Notes: generated from the letters alone by a model not told the origin. 64,000 nt of DNA from Gordonia rubripertincta (GCF_038024875.1 NZ_CP136136.1:620001-684000), one strand, 5' to 3'; counted from the stretch's first letter, positions 7,972-16,621 are shown. Numbers and translations: made by a program.

Positions 7972-9159
7972 TCAGTCGGTCATCTTGACGTTGCGGGCGG
8001 CGCCGAGGGCCGCCAGGGCCTGCGGAACCAGGGCGAGCGAGAGCACCGCCATCGCCACCGTCCAGGAGCCGGTCACGTCGTGGATCAGGCCGATGAGGAT
8101 CGGCCCGACCGCGGCGGCGAGATAACCCACCGACTGCGCCATTCCGGAGACCTGGCCGGTCTGCTTCGACCCCGAGCTGCGGAGAACCATGAAGAGCAGA
8201 GAGAGGCTGATGGAAGCGCCGGGGCCGACCATCACGCATGCCGCCCAGAACCCGGGCCACACGTCGGTGCCGATCAGCCCGGCGAAACCGACCGCGCAGA
8301 CGGACAGGACGACGAAGGTCACCACGCGCTGGTCGTCGAACCGGCCGGCGACGATCGGTGCGACCAACGACATGATCAGGGCAACCACCTGCGCCGAGGC
8401 GACGACAGCACCCGCTCCCACCGGGGTCATCCCGTTCTCGTCGACCAGGTACTGCGGCAGCCACGCCACGAAGGTGTAGAAGATCAGCGACTGGGTGCCC
8501 ATGAAGACGGTCACCGCCCACGCGATCGGGTTTCGCAACAGCGACGACGTCGGGCTCGCCGCCGTCACCCGGTGCACGTGCGACAGCTGCGGGATCCACA
8601 CGACGACCGCGACGAGCGCGAGAAGTCCCCAGGAGGCGAGCGCGAGACGCCAGTCCCCGCCCAGCGCGTCGTTGATCGGCACGCTCACCCCGGAGGCGAC
8701 TGCGGCACCGCCGGACAGCGTCATCGAGTAGAAGCCGGTCATCAAACCCGACCGGTGCGCGAAGTCCCGCTTGATGAGTGCGGGCAGGACCACGTTGCAG
8801 GTGCCGATGGCAGCGCCGATGACCGCCGACCCGAGGAAGAGTGCGACCGACGACGGCACAAAACGTACGACGATGCCGAGGATGAGCACGAGCAGGGCGC
8901 CGAAGATCACCCGCTCGATCCCGAACCGGTTCGCGAGTCTCGGCGCGACGGGTGCCGAGATGCCGAAGAAGAGGACGGGCAACGCGGTGAGCAGACCCGC
9001 CACCGCGCTGCTGAATCCGGCGTCGGCGGAGATGGTCCCGATCAGGGGCCCGACCGAGACGACGGCAGGGCGGAGGTTGGCCGCCACCAGCATCACGCCG
9101 ACAGCGGTGATGATCACGCCTGCGGTGGTCCGTTCGTTCGTCACGTGCTGGCGCGTCAT
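7972..9159 (-). CDS. MFS transporter, CynX/NimT type
   Basis: A 395-aa membrane protein with about 12 hydrophobic segments. The start region VMLVAANLRPAVVSVGPLIG and PVLFFGISAPVAPRLANRFG are characteristic of the cyanate/nitroimidazole (CynX/NimT) branch of the major facilitator superfamily. The start at 9159 is chosen because the conserved part begins right after it and GAGG lies 9 bases upstream. An extension to 9285 would add 42 arginine-rich residues and is unlikely. The substrate is unknown. Confidence 0.85.
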   Translation of the reverse strand: MTRQHVTNERTTAGVIITAVGVMLVAANLRPAVVSVGPLIGTISADAGFSSAVAGLLTALPVLFFGISAPVAPRLANRFGIERVIFGALLVLILGIVVRFVPSSVALFLGSAVIGAAIGTCNVVLPALIKRDFAHRSGLMTGFYSMTLSGGAAVASGVSVPINDALGGDWRLALASWGLLALVAVVVWIPQLSHVHRVTAASPTSSLLRNPIAWAVTVFMGTQSLIFYTFVAWLPQYLVDENGMTPVGAGAVVASAQVVALIMSLVAPIVAGRFDDQRVVTFVVLSVCAVGFAGLIGTDVWPGFWAACVMVGPGASISLSLLFMVLRSSGSKQTGQVSGMAQSVGYLAAAVGPILIGLIHDVTGSWTVAMAVLSLALVPQALAALGAARNVKMTD

Positions 9160-9495
9160 GCGCGAAGGCCTCACCTGGACCGCACGGTCGCGGCGGGACG
9201 GGGAACGGACTGAACTGACATCGTTACGCAACCTAACATTCGACCCGGTGGGCACCTGGCCTGGTGCTGAGATCGCGCCCCACACCGGATTGCTCGACGT
9301 CCCTGCTCGCGCGGAGTCGGTGTCACCTACAACCAGCGGACGGCTTGACCCGAGGAGGCCTTCCTCCCGTTCGAACCACTCGCCGCCGAGTACCTCGCCG
9401 AACGCTTCGCCGGCCTCCCGACCCGTGGCAACTGCGGAGCTCTACCGCGCGGGAACAGCTTGGACCACTGCCGATCCCGTGACGACGAATCCCCC
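9160..9495. other. Intergenic region without a supportable gene
   Basis: This lies between the transporter start and the end of the stress SDR. It should hold the transporter promoter, but no clear motif was found. A short plus-strand stretch around 9350-9400 has coding-like composition but no start, no recognisable domain and no conserved end. Confidence 0.5.
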
Positions 9496-10359
9496 TCAGC
9501 CCGGGAGTGTTTCGCCACCGATCGGGGCGAGTACCTCGCCGGTGTAGTAGGACGACAGCTGGTCGGCGGCGAAGAAGACATACGACGGTGCGATCTCGTC
9601 GGGCTGGGCGGCGCGGCCCATCGGCGCCTGTGTCCCGAAGTCCTTCACGGCCTCCGCCGGCATCGTCGCCGGGATCAGCGGGGTCCAGACCGGTCCGGGC
9701 GCGACACAGTTGACGCGAATCTTTCTCTCCATCAACGACTGTGCGAGGGAGTACGTCAAGGCCAGGACCGCTCCCTTGGTCGCCGAGTAGTCGATGAGGC
9801 TGTCGTTGCCGCGCAATCCGTTGATCGACGAGGTGTTGATGATGGCGCCGCCACCGGTCAGATGAGGCACGGCGGCACGGGTGGTGTGGAAGAAACTGTG
9901 GATGTTCACGTCGAACGTCCGGTACCACTGCTCGGGGTCGACCTCGAGGAAGTCGTCGACGACCTGCTGGTAGGCGACGTTGTTCACCAGGATGTTCAAT
10001 CCACCGAGTTCGGCGACGGTGCGCTCGACGACAGCGGCGCAATGGGCCGGGTCACCCAGATCCCCGCGGTACGCGCGCGCCTCACGTCCTTCGGCCTCGA
10101 TGAGTCCGACGGTGTGCCGTGCGTCCTCGTCCTCTTCGAGGTAGGCGATTGCGACGTCGGCGCCCTCTTTGGCGAACGCGATCGCGGTCGCCCGGCCGAT
10201 GCCCGAGTCGCCGCCGGTGACCAGAGCCGTCTTACCCGCCAGCAGGTCGCGGCCGCGGTACTCGGTCATCTCGTCGCGAGGACGGTCAGGCATGTCGGCG
10301 GTCTCGCCCGGGTAGGGGATCGTCGTCGCTTCGTGCGGGGAGTTCTCTCGATCGCTCAT
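9496..10359 (-). CDS. SDR-family oxidoreductase, general-stress type (YghA/Gsp39-like)
   Basis: A 287-aa classical short-chain dehydrogenase. It has a 40-residue polar N-terminal extension, the NAD(P) motif TGGDSGIGRA, NNVA, catalytic serine in NTSS and the YSATK active site. The proline-rich leader and the ending YTGEVLAPIGGETLPG are typical of the stress-induced Gsp39/YghA subgroup; the substrate is unknown. A SigF-type promoter match (GTTT-N16-GGGCA) ends only 10 bases before the ATG, so the transcript may be nearly leaderless or translation may begin at ATG 10293. It fits the stress island that follows. Confidence 0.88.
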   Translation of the reverse strand: MSDRENSPHEATTIPYPGETADMPDRPRDEMTEYRGRDLLAGKTALVTGGDSGIGRATAIAFAKEGADVAIAYLEEDEDARHTVGLIEAEGREARAYRGDLGDPAHCAAVVERTVAELGGLNILVNNVAYQQVVDDFLEVDPEQWYRTFDVNIHSFFHTTRAAVPHLTGGGAIINTSSINGLRGNDSLIDYSATKGAVLALTYSLAQSLMERKIRVNCVAPGPVWTPLIPATMPAEAVKDFGTQAPMGRAAQPDEIAPSYVFFAADQLSSYYTGEVLAPIGGETLPG

Positions 10360-10369
10360 GGCCGCCGGT

Positions 10370-10394
10370 TGCCCGCTGCGGTGAAATCGAAAAC
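10370..10394 (-). promoter_or_regulatory. SigF-type promoter upstream of the stress SDR
   Basis: On the minus strand GTTT (10394-10391) and GGGCA (10374-10370) are separated by 16 bases. The mycobacterial SigF consensus is GGTTT-N15-17-GGGTA, so the -10 differs by one base. Confidence 0.55.
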
Positions 10395-10422
10395 CTGCCC
10401 CGCGCGTCCGCCCTCAGAAACG

Positions 10423-10489
10423 AGAATCGCCACCTCCCCGAAGCCGCACCATGTGGAACAGGCGCGTCTGCACAGGAGGTGGCGACTCT
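10423..10489 (-). terminator. Long-loop hairpin downstream of the DUF5709 gene
   Basis: Fifteen-base arms (10423-10437 and 10475-10489, one mismatch) enclose a 37-base loop. It is placed just after the DUF5709 stop and before the SDR promoter, so it probably separates the two units. Confidence 0.5.
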
Positions 10490-10502
10490 GCCGCCGCTCG
10501 GA

Positions 10503-10751
10503 TCAGGGGTTCTCGTCGGGGATCTCCTGGTCGAGCTTCTCCTCGAGCGATTCGCCCTCCCGCTGCTCACGGGCCGTCGTCCCGGTGCGGTCACTGGCCG
10601 ACCAGCCCTCCGGCGGATCCATACCGTCCTCGAGCGGGTCGCGCGCCAGATGGTCCTCGTCGAGGTCCTCCGCACCGACCGTCGAGGTCAGATCGGGATT
10701 GACGCCTTCGGTCGCCGCCACGGCGTCGGAGCCGTCACTGCTGGTGCTCAT
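10503..10751 (-). CDS. DUF5709 family small acidic protein
   Basis: An 82-aa, highly acidic, cytoplasmic protein without membrane segments. The segment PLEDGMDPPEGWSASDR and the C-terminal GTTAREQREGESLEEKL match the DUF5709 family of actinobacteria, whose function is unknown. The ATG at 10751 is chosen because AGGAGG sits 5 bases upstream; a longer frame to 10772 lacks such a site. An exact SigF-type promoter (GTTT-N16-GGGTA) lies 55 bp upstream, suggesting a stress or stationary-phase protein. Confidence 0.8.
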   Translation of the reverse strand: MSTSSDGSDAVAATEGVNPDLTSTVGAEDLDEDHLARDPLEDGMDPPEGWSASDRTGTTAREQREGESLEEKLDQEIPDENP

Positions 10752-10806
10752 CAAGACCTCCTCGCGTGTCACCGGCGGCCGCGCCCGGCCACCGTGGATA
10801 ACGGCC

Positions 10807-10831
10807 TACCCGGCGATCAGATCGCCGAAAC
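10807..10831 (-). promoter_or_regulatory. SigF-type promoter upstream of the DUF5709 gene
   Basis: On the minus strand, GTTT (10831-10828), a 16-base spacer and GGGTA (10811-10807) match the SigF consensus exactly at these positions. Confidence 0.65.
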
Positions 10832-10982
10832 AATGCCGCTGAACTGTAGTTTTTCCAAGAAGGCCCACCTCGTCGTGATGCAGCACGGGTCGCGGCTCGC
10901 GTCCAGCGGATCCCAGGTAAGCTCATATTTCGCCCGAGACCGTCGGCGTGCAGTTCCCGCGTGCCTTTTCGAAGTTCTAGGG

Positions 10983-11636
10983 GTGACCGTGCCAAAGATT
11001 GACAACATTTCTGCCGATGATTCCCGGATTCGGCATGTCGGCAGCTTCCGGTTCCTCTTCGACACCGAGGAATGGTGGTGGTCCGACGAGGTCGCCGAGA
11101 TGCACGGCTACCAGCCTGGTGAGGTCACCCCGACGACCGAACTCCTGGCCGGGCACAAGCACCCCGACGACCGCCACGCGTTCGACGAGATGGTCGCGAC
11201 GATGCTGAGCCGACGCACGCCGTTCTCCAGCCGGCACCGGATCATCGACCTCTCCGGCACGGTCCATCACGTCGCCGTGGTCTCGCAGCAGATCATCGAC
11301 GATAGCGGTCAACCGATCGGCGCCGAGGGGTTCTATCTCGATCTGACCGGCTATGACGAGGAGACGGTCAAGTTCCAGGTCGACGAGCACGTCGCGCGGT
11401 TCCGCGAGAACCAGGGCGTGATCGAGCAGGCCAAGGGCATGATCTCGATGGCCTACGGAGTCAGTCCTGAGCGCGCCTTCGAGGTGATGCGCTGGCGGTC
11501 CCAGACGGCGAACGTCAAGGTCAACGAGCTGGCCAAGAACATCGTGTCGGGCGTGCACAGGTACGTCGTGCTGCCCGATCCCGTGCGCCAGTCTTTCGAC
11601 CACCTGCTCCTGAACGCTCACCAAAACGAGAACTGA
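10983..11636 (+). CDS. PAS-ANTAR domain regulator
   Basis: A 217-aa cytoplasmic protein. The N-terminal PAS fold (about 20-130; FLFDTEEWWWSDEVAEMHGY and a closing GFYLDLTGY) is a likely sensor. The C-terminal ANTAR helices (about 140-195; QAKGMISMAYG and AFEVMRWRSQ) are an RNA-binding module that prevents transcription termination. No kinase or receiver domain is present, so the PAS domain probably feeds the signal directly. The start is GTG 10983 (or 10989), both with weak ribosome sites. A hairpin follows the stop. It diverges from the DUF5709 gene and precedes the glycosyltransferase operon. Confidence 0.85.
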   Translation: MTVPKIDNISADDSRIRHVGSFRFLFDTEEWWWSDEVAEMHGYQPGEVTPTTELLAGHKHPDDRHAFDEMVATMLSRRTPFSSRHRIIDLSGTVHHVAVVSQQIIDDSGQPIGAEGFYLDLTGYDEETVKFQVDEHVARFRENQGVIEQAKGMISMAYGVSPERAFEVMRWRSQTANVKVNELAKNIVSGVHRYVVLPDPVRQSFDHLLLNAHQNEN

Positions 11637-11641
11637 GGTCC

Positions 11642-11664
11642 ACCACGACGCGCGCCGTCGTGGT
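11642..11664 (+). terminator. Hairpin after the PAS-ANTAR gene
   Basis: A perfect 9-bp stem (11642-11650 with 11656-11664) has the loop CGCGC. Its right arm overlaps the -35 element of the following promoter. Confidence 0.6.
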
Positions 11665-11688
11665 TTCACAATTCTTCATCCGGGGTAT
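11662..11688 (+). promoter_or_regulatory. SigF-type promoter of the glycosyltransferase operon
   Basis: GGTTT (11662-11666), a 16-base spacer and GGGTAT (11683-11688) match the SigF consensus at every position. The site is 108 bp before the first glycosyltransferase gene. Confidence 0.7.
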
Positions 11689-11795
11689 CTGCAGGCGAAG
11701 TGCCGAGTGTCGGCAATTCTGCGGCGGCCACGCCGCATCCAGCGGACCCGGTTGAGCACGCAGCCGGTCATGTCATGAAGTGATCGGATGGAACA

Positions 11796-12959
11796 GTGAA
11801 CGGATCAGGCGGGGAACTGGGCGGTGCGGCGACCCTCGAGATGACGGGCAGCTCACGGACGACGCGGACGGGTACCGCACAGATCCGAGTGGCTTCCGTC
11901 CCCGAGTCGCACGTCTATGTGCGTCACCTCTCACCGCTGAACGGATCGGTCAGCGTCCTGGACACGGGTTCGGTGTCGGTGACCCGGCTCCCCGATCCGG
12001 CGCCTGCGGATGGCGCCGAGCTACCCGGCCGCTGGTGGCCGCCGCGGATGCTCGACCCGCGGTGGATTGCCGAGCACCACAACGAGTTCGACGTGTTCCA
12101 CCTTCATTTCGGATTCGACGCCGTGACGCCTGCTGTGATGGCCGACGTCCTCACCGAGCTCGACCGGCACGACAAACCGCTGGTCTACACGCTGCACGAC
12201 CTCCGCAACCCGCACCATCCGGAACCCGGCGCCCACGAAGAGGTTCTCGACCTCCTGGTCCCGGCCGCCGACGAGGTCATCACGCTGACATCTGGAGCGG
12301 CCGAGCAGATCTCGCAGCGCTGGGCCCGGACCGCGACCGTCATTCCGCACCCGCATGTCGTGCCGCCGGCCCGGTTCGCCCCGCGCGACACCTCGACCGA
12401 CGAGTTCGTCGTCGGCGTGCACGCGAAGAGCGTGCGCGCCAACATGGACCCGCTGCCCGTCATCATGACGCTGCTCGAGGCCGCCTCCGACTACCCGGAC
12501 ATGACGATTCAGATCAACCTCCACGACGACGTCTTCGTGCCCGGAAATCACTACTACAACCCGGATTTCGGCACCACTGCGCTCGCGCTGTCGCGCCACC
12601 CGTACGCCCGGGTGCTGGTGCACGAGTACTACACCGACGATCAGCTGTGGGACTACCTCAGCAAGATCTCGGTCTCGGTTCTGCCCTACCGATTCGGCAC
12701 CCACTCCGGTTGGCTGGAGGCCTGCCACGATCTCGGCACCTCGGTCATCGCGCCGAGCTGCGGGTTCTACCACCAGCAGCAGGAGTGCTTCGGTTACGAC
12801 TTCACCGAAGACCGATTCGATCCGGAGTCACTGGTCGCCGCACTCGCACAGGCATATTCGGCTCGGCCGGCGCCCGCGATGTGGCGGGACCGCCGCACGC
12901 AACGGTCGACGATCGCCCAGGCGCACGCCGGGCTCTACACGCGGGTGCTGGATGCGTGA
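11796..12959 (+). CDS. Glycosyltransferase (GT-B fold), first gene of a four-glycosyltransferase operon
   Basis: A 387-aa protein with a GT-B-like layout. The N-terminal half includes EFDVFHLHFGFDAVTP and LVYTLHDLRNPHH, and the C-terminal half has VLPYRFGTHSGWLEACHDLG, which resembles the nucleotide-sugar site of family 1/4 enzymes. It probably adds a sugar to an unknown acceptor in the cytoplasm. The start is GTG 11796; ATG 11841 is an alternative, and the conserved part begins near residue 29. It overlaps the next gene by 8 bases and follows a SigF-type promoter. Donor and acceptor cannot be inferred. Confidence 0.75.
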   Translation: MNGSGGELGGAATLEMTGSSRTTRTGTAQIRVASVPESHVYVRHLSPLNGSVSVLDTGSVSVTRLPDPAPADGAELPGRWWPPRMLDPRWIAEHHNEFDVFHLHFGFDAVTPAVMADVLTELDRHDKPLVYTLHDLRNPHHPEPGAHEEVLDLLVPAADEVITLTSGAAEQISQRWARTATVIPHPHVVPPARFAPRDTSTDEFVVGVHAKSVRANMDPLPVIMTLLEAASDYPDMTIQINLHDDVFVPGNHYYNPDFGTTALALSRHPYARVLVHEYYTDDQLWDYLSKISVSVLPYRFGTHSGWLEACHDLGTSVIAPSCGFYHQQQECFGYDFTEDRFDPESLVAALAQAYSARPAPAMWRDRRTQRSTIAQAHAGLYTRVLDA

Positions 12960-14061
12960 GTCGCTGCGGATCGCGGTCGTCGCGTCCAGTCGTTTCCCGA
13001 TAGCGCAACCATTCGCCGGAGGCCTCGAGGCCCATGTGTGGCACCTGACCCGGGCGCTGACCGTGGCCGGCCACGAGGTCACGTTGTTCGCCGGCGCCGG
13101 AAGCGATCTGCCGGTTGAGTCAGATCGTCTGCGCGCCGAGCTTTTCGAGCCGTCGGCAACCGCTCGATCGGATGTGTCGATGCCGCCGATCGAGGCGCTG
13201 CAGGACCACCACGCCTACCTGTCGCTGATGCTCTCGTTTGCCCGGAACCCCGGCGACTTCGACGTGATCCACAATCACAGCCTGCATTACCTGCCGGTGG
13301 CGATGGGCCCGTCGGTGGAGACCCCGATGGTCACCACCCTGCACACCCCACCCACGCCGTGGCTCGAGTCGGCGCTGGCACTGGCACCGGAGACCAGGTG
13401 TGTCGCGGTCAGTCGGCACACCGCACAGGCGTGGTCGCACGTTCTCGGCTCGATACCGGTGGTGCACAACGGTGTTCAGCTGGATCGCTGGCCGACCGGC
13501 ACCGGCGGCGACGACCTGGTCTGGTTCGGTCGGTTCGTTCCCGAGAAGGGTGCCCACCTCGCGATCGAGGCCGCCCGCATCACCGGCCGCCGATTGCGGC
13601 TCGCCGGGCCGATCAGCGACGACCGCTATTTCCGCGACCGCGTCGCCCCGTTCCTCGGCGACCGGGTCCGCTACGAGGGCCACCTCCACCAGAACGAACT
13701 CGCCCGTTTGGTCGGTTCCTCCGGCGCCGCCCTGGTGACGCCGGTGTGGAACGAACCGTATGGACTCGTCGTCGCCGAATCCATCGCCAGCGGAACGCCG
13801 GTCGCCGGATTCGCCCGCGGCGGAATCCCGGAGATCGTGGGCGACACCGCCGGCGTGCTCGTGCCGGGTGACGACGTCGACGCACTTGCCGAAGCCGCCG
13901 AGAAGGCGTTCACCCTCGACCGGCGCGAGGTTCGTCGACGCGCCGAGGAACACTGCTCCGACATCGCGATGATCGACCGGTACACCGGCATCTACGCCGA
14001 GATGGTGGCCGACCGGGAACGCCTGACCGCGTCGTCGACCGCGGAGGCGTGCCCGGCATGA
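12952..14061 (+). CDS. Family 4 glycosyltransferase
   Basis: A 369-aa GT-B retaining glycosyltransferase. The N-terminal acceptor domain begins IAVVASSRFPIAQPFAGGLE. The C-terminal donor domain has VWFGRFVPEKGAHLAIEAA, the E-x7-E region PVWNEPYGLVVAESIASGTP and GGIPEIVGD. It is the second gene of the operon, coupled by overlaps at both ends. It probably works on the same product as its three neighbours, for example a glycolipid, a small glycoside or a polysaccharide primer. Confidence 0.88.
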   Translation: MRESLRIAVVASSRFPIAQPFAGGLEAHVWHLTRALTVAGHEVTLFAGAGSDLPVESDRLRAELFEPSATARSDVSMPPIEALQDHHAYLSLMLSFARNPGDFDVIHNHSLHYLPVAMGPSVETPMVTTLHTPPTPWLESALALAPETRCVAVSRHTAQAWSHVLGSIPVVHNGVQLDRWPTGTGGDDLVWFGRFVPEKGAHLAIEAARITGRRLRLAGPISDDRYFRDRVAPFLGDRVRYEGHLHQNELARLVGSSGAALVTPVWNEPYGLVVAESIASGTPVAGFARGGIPEIVGDTAGVLVPGDDVDALAEAAEKAFTLDRREVRRRAEEHCSDIAMIDRYTGIYAEMVADRERLTASSTAEACPA

Positions 14062-15035
14062 TCGGCTACTACGTCCATCATCAGGGCCGCGGACACTGTT
14101 CCCGATCCGCCGCGATCGCCGCGCATCTGCAGACCGAGGTCGTGGCGCTGACCAGTGCCGAACTGACCGATCCAGCCTTCAGCGAGGTGATCACCCTCGA
14201 CCGGGACGACGTCGATCCCACCCCCACTGACGTCGACGCGGGCGGGCTGCTGCACTGGGCACCACGCCAGGACGCGGGGCTGCGCAACCGGATGGCCCAG
14301 CTGGCGGAGTTCGTCGCGGCCCGGCGGCCGGCTGCGATGGTCGTCGACGTGTCGGTCGAGGTCACCCTGTTCCTCCGGCTGCTCGGAGTACCGGTCGTCG
14401 TGATGGCGATGCCGGGTGTGCGCGACGACCTGCCGCACCAGCTCGCCTACCGCGCCGCCGACGCGATCATCGCCCCCTGGCCCGGCGACCTGTACCGGCC
14501 GGACTGGCTCGGAGAGCATCTGCACAAGACGGTCTTCACCGGCGGCATCTCCCGGTTCGACGGCCGTCCTCGGGTCAGCCACCCCACGTTCGCCTCCGAC
14601 ATCCTGGTCCTCACCGGCGCGGGCGGCAATCGGGGCGCACGGCATCCCGCGATCGGCCTGGCCGAGGCACTCCCCGACCTGAAGGTGGTCGGCCTCGGAC
14701 CTGCCTTCGGCACCTGGGTCGACGATCCGTGGCCGTTCCTGTGCAGCGCCCGCCTCGCCGTCATCGGTGCAGGTCAAGGGAGTGTGGCCGACGCCGCCGC
14801 GGCCGGACGCCCCGCCGTCGTGATGCCGGAGGACCGCCCGTTCGCCGAACAGCGTGCCACCGCGAACAACCTCGCGCGGTCCGAACTCGCTCTCGTCGCC
14901 TCGTCCTGGCCCGACGCCGCCCGCTGGCGGGCCATCGTCGAGTCGGTCGATGAATCCGTGCCGATGTGGTCCCGATGGCAGACCGCCGGCGCAGCCGAGC
15001 GTGCGGCCCGCGTTGTCACAGCGGTCGCCCGGTGA
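14058..15035 (+). CDS. GT28/MurG-like glycosyltransferase
   Basis: A 325-aa GT-B protein. The N-terminus GYYVHHQGRGHCSRSAAIA has the H-x-G-H pattern of family 28-type enzymes. The C-terminal region GAGQGSVADAAAAGRPAVVM followed by RPFAEQRATA resembles the UDP-sugar site of MurG-like transferases. ATG 14058 is chosen because GGAGG lies 10 bases upstream, whereas GTG 14049 is too close to it. It overlaps the previous gene by 4 bases (ATGA) and the next by 4 (GTGA). Confidence 0.78.
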   Translation: MIGYYVHHQGRGHCSRSAAIAAHLQTEVVALTSAELTDPAFSEVITLDRDDVDPTPTDVDAGGLLHWAPRQDAGLRNRMAQLAEFVAARRPAAMVVDVSVEVTLFLRLLGVPVVVMAMPGVRDDLPHQLAYRAADAIIAPWPGDLYRPDWLGEHLHKTVFTGGISRFDGRPRVSHPTFASDILVLTGAGGNRGARHPAIGLAEALPDLKVVGLGPAFGTWVDDPWPFLCSARLAVIGAGQGSVADAAAAGRPAVVMPEDRPFAEQRATANNLARSELALVASSWPDAARWRAIVESVDESVPMWSRWQTAGAAERAARVVTAVAR

Positions 15036-15937
15036 CGACCGGACCGACCTACCGTCACGGCATCTCTGACGGCTCCGGCTCCGAAACCGTCGCGGTGATC
15101 ACCATCGTGTCGGGACGCCACCGGCATCTGCGGCGTCAGCTCGAGGCATTCGAGTACTCGACGGTGCGTCCCGAAATCCACGTGATCGTCGCCATGAACG
15201 ACCCCGGCATCGACACCGTCGTCACGGATTCGGCGCCACCGGGGCATCCGATGCGGGTGGTCCACATCAGCAACGAGCCCGGCACACTGCCGCTCGCCCA
15301 TGCCCGAAACACCGGTGCCCGCACCGCGATCGAGGCAGGCGCGACACTACTGGTGTTCCTGGACGTCGACTGTATCCCCGGACCGGTCATGATCGAACGC
15401 TATCTCCGTTCCTGTGCCGCGACACCGGAACTGCGACTCCTCTACTGCGGGCCCGTGACCTACCTGCCGCATGACCAGCTGACCTTCGATCCGCACGAGC
15501 TCCATCGCTTCCTCGATCCGCATCCGGCACGACCCGCTCCGGGTCCGTGCCAGACGCAACTGTCGTCGGCGATGTCGCTGTTCTGGTCTCTGTCCTTCGC
15601 GGTTCACGTCGCCGACTGGCTCGACATCGGAGGGTTCCACACCGGCTACCGCGGCTACGGCGGAGAGGACACCGATTTCGCGATGTGTGCCGCGCGCAAC
15701 GGTTTTCGGATCGCCTGGGTCGGCGGCGCCGATGCTTATCACCAGTATCACCCAGTGTCGAATCCGCCCGTCGAGCATCTTGAGGACATCATCCGCAATG
15801 CGCGGACGTTCCACCGGCGGTGGGGCTCCTGGCCGATGGAGGGATGGCTCAACGGCTTCGCCCAGATGGGTCTCATCCGCTACGACGAGACCGCCGACGA
15901 CTGGCGCCGGACAGCTTCGGAGGCGCTGCCCGGCTGA
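15032..15937 (+). CDS. Family 2 glycosyltransferase with galactosyltransferase-type C-terminus
   Basis: A 301-aa GT-A enzyme. It has AVITIVSGRHRHLRRQLEAF, the metal-binding FLDVDCIPG (DxD) and a C-terminal GGFHTGYRGYGGEDTDFAMC as in galactosyltransferase-related (Glyco_transf_7C) proteins. No membrane helix is evident, so it acts in the cytosol or at the membrane face. The start GTG overlaps the preceding stop (GTGA). It ends the operon; the RsbW gene converges 9 bases away. The product of the pathway is unknown. Confidence 0.85.
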   Translation: MTTGPTYRHGISDGSGSETVAVITIVSGRHRHLRRQLEAFEYSTVRPEIHVIVAMNDPGIDTVVTDSAPPGHPMRVVHISNEPGTLPLAHARNTGARTAIEAGATLLVFLDVDCIPGPVMIERYLRSCAATPELRLLYCGPVTYLPHDQLTFDPHELHRFLDPHPARPAPGPCQTQLSSAMSLFWSLSFAVHVADWLDIGGFHTGYRGYGGEDTDFAMCAARNGFRIAWVGGADAYHQYHPVSNPPVEHLEDIIRNARTFHRRWGSWPMEGWLNGFAQMGLIRYDETADDWRRTASEALPG

Positions 15938-15946
15938 CGACCGTGA

Positions 15947-16372
15947 CTACTCCCGGAACTTCGAGAATCCGATGGCCACCCTCCGGGTGTCGTCCCCGGG
16001 CGCAGCGTCGGCGTACCTGATCGAATGGGTGTCGGTGACGGTCTGGATGATGCGCCATCCAAAGGTCGACTCGTCCAGTTCGACATCGTTCACGAGTTCA
16101 CCCCGGACCTCCCCGACCACCCCGTTGGTGGCGAGGTGCAGGACTATTTCCAGGGAAGATTCCTCGGCTGCCGCGGAGATCATCTGCGAGCAGATTTCGT
16201 CCACCGCGACCTTTGCGTCGATCACGTCGTCGAGGGACCAGTCGTCGATGTACAGAGCCGTCTCGACGAGGGCACGCACCAACGCAAGGCGGTCGGTGGC
16301 TGCCGGGACCCGCAGAACCGTTGGCAGACTGCCATCGATCGACAGCTGGGATGTGGCGTCAGAGTCGGTCAT
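15947..16372 (-). CDS. rsbW: RsbW-like anti-sigma factor (HATPase serine kinase)
   Basis: A 141-aa protein with a histidine-kinase-like ATPase fold of the RsbW/SpoIIAB/UsfX type, which holds SigF/SigB inactive and is released by STAS antagonists. The helix VDAKVAVDEICSQMI-like region (here IDAKVAVDEICSQMI, about residues 45-60) is the N-box. FGWRIIQTVTD and the preceding residues lie where the lid/G-box region should be, which is degenerate. The likely partners are SigF (18358-19164) and the STAS protein (19581-20027). A GGTTT-N16-GGGCA promoter upstream suggests SigF autoregulation. Unlike mycobacterial usfX-sigF, it is not adjacent to the sigma gene. Confidence 0.82.
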   Translation of the reverse strand: MTDSDATSQLSIDGSLPTVLRVPAATDRLALVRALVETALYIDDWSLDDVIDAKVAVDEICSQMISAAAEESSLEIVLHLATNGVVGEVRGELVNDVELDESTFGWRIIQTVTDTHSIRYADAAPGDDTRRVAIGFSKFRE

Positions 16373-16429
16373 CAAATGAGTCTTCTTCACACGTCGTCTT
16401 GAGTGGATTCTTATCGGACCGCTCATGAA

Positions 16430-16455
16430 TGCCCCAGGTTGACGTAATCCAAACC
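16430..16455 (-). promoter_or_regulatory. SigF-type promoter upstream of rsbW
   Basis: On the minus strand GGTTT (16455-16451), a 16-base spacer and GGGCA (16434-16430) lie 58 bp before the rsbW ATG. The match to GGTTT-N15-17-GGGTA has one mismatch. Confidence 0.6.
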
Positions 16456-16595
16456 GCGTATCTCCATTTGCACGACTCCCCCGTGCACCGACAGCTCGAC
16501 TCGCAACGTTAGCAGAGCACCTTCTGTATCGACAGCGCCTCCAGGCTCGTTGCAGCGCTCTCAGCTGCAGCGACGACAGGTGCAGACCCGTCTGA

Positions 16596-16621
16596 CGTTT
16601 CAGGAGGAGGCCTCTGCGGTA
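16596..16621 (+). promoter_or_regulatory. SigF-like promoter upstream of the membrane protein/ADH pair
   Basis: CGTTT (16596-16600), a 16-base spacer and CGGTA (16617-16621) lie 49 bp before the ATG. This is the weakest match of the set. Confidence 0.42.

Noticed and set aside
7916..8599. Upstream extension of the HpnE-like frame by 228 residues
   Set aside because: It is overlapped by the transporter gene on the same strand in another frame, is arginine-rich, and the FAD fold begins directly at ATG 7915.
9340..9482. Short coding-like plus-strand stretch (EAFLPFEPLAAEYLAERFAG)
   Set aside because: An in-frame stop lies just upstream, no start or ribosome site exists, and it runs into antisense of the SDR. 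Possibly a gene relic, but not supportable.
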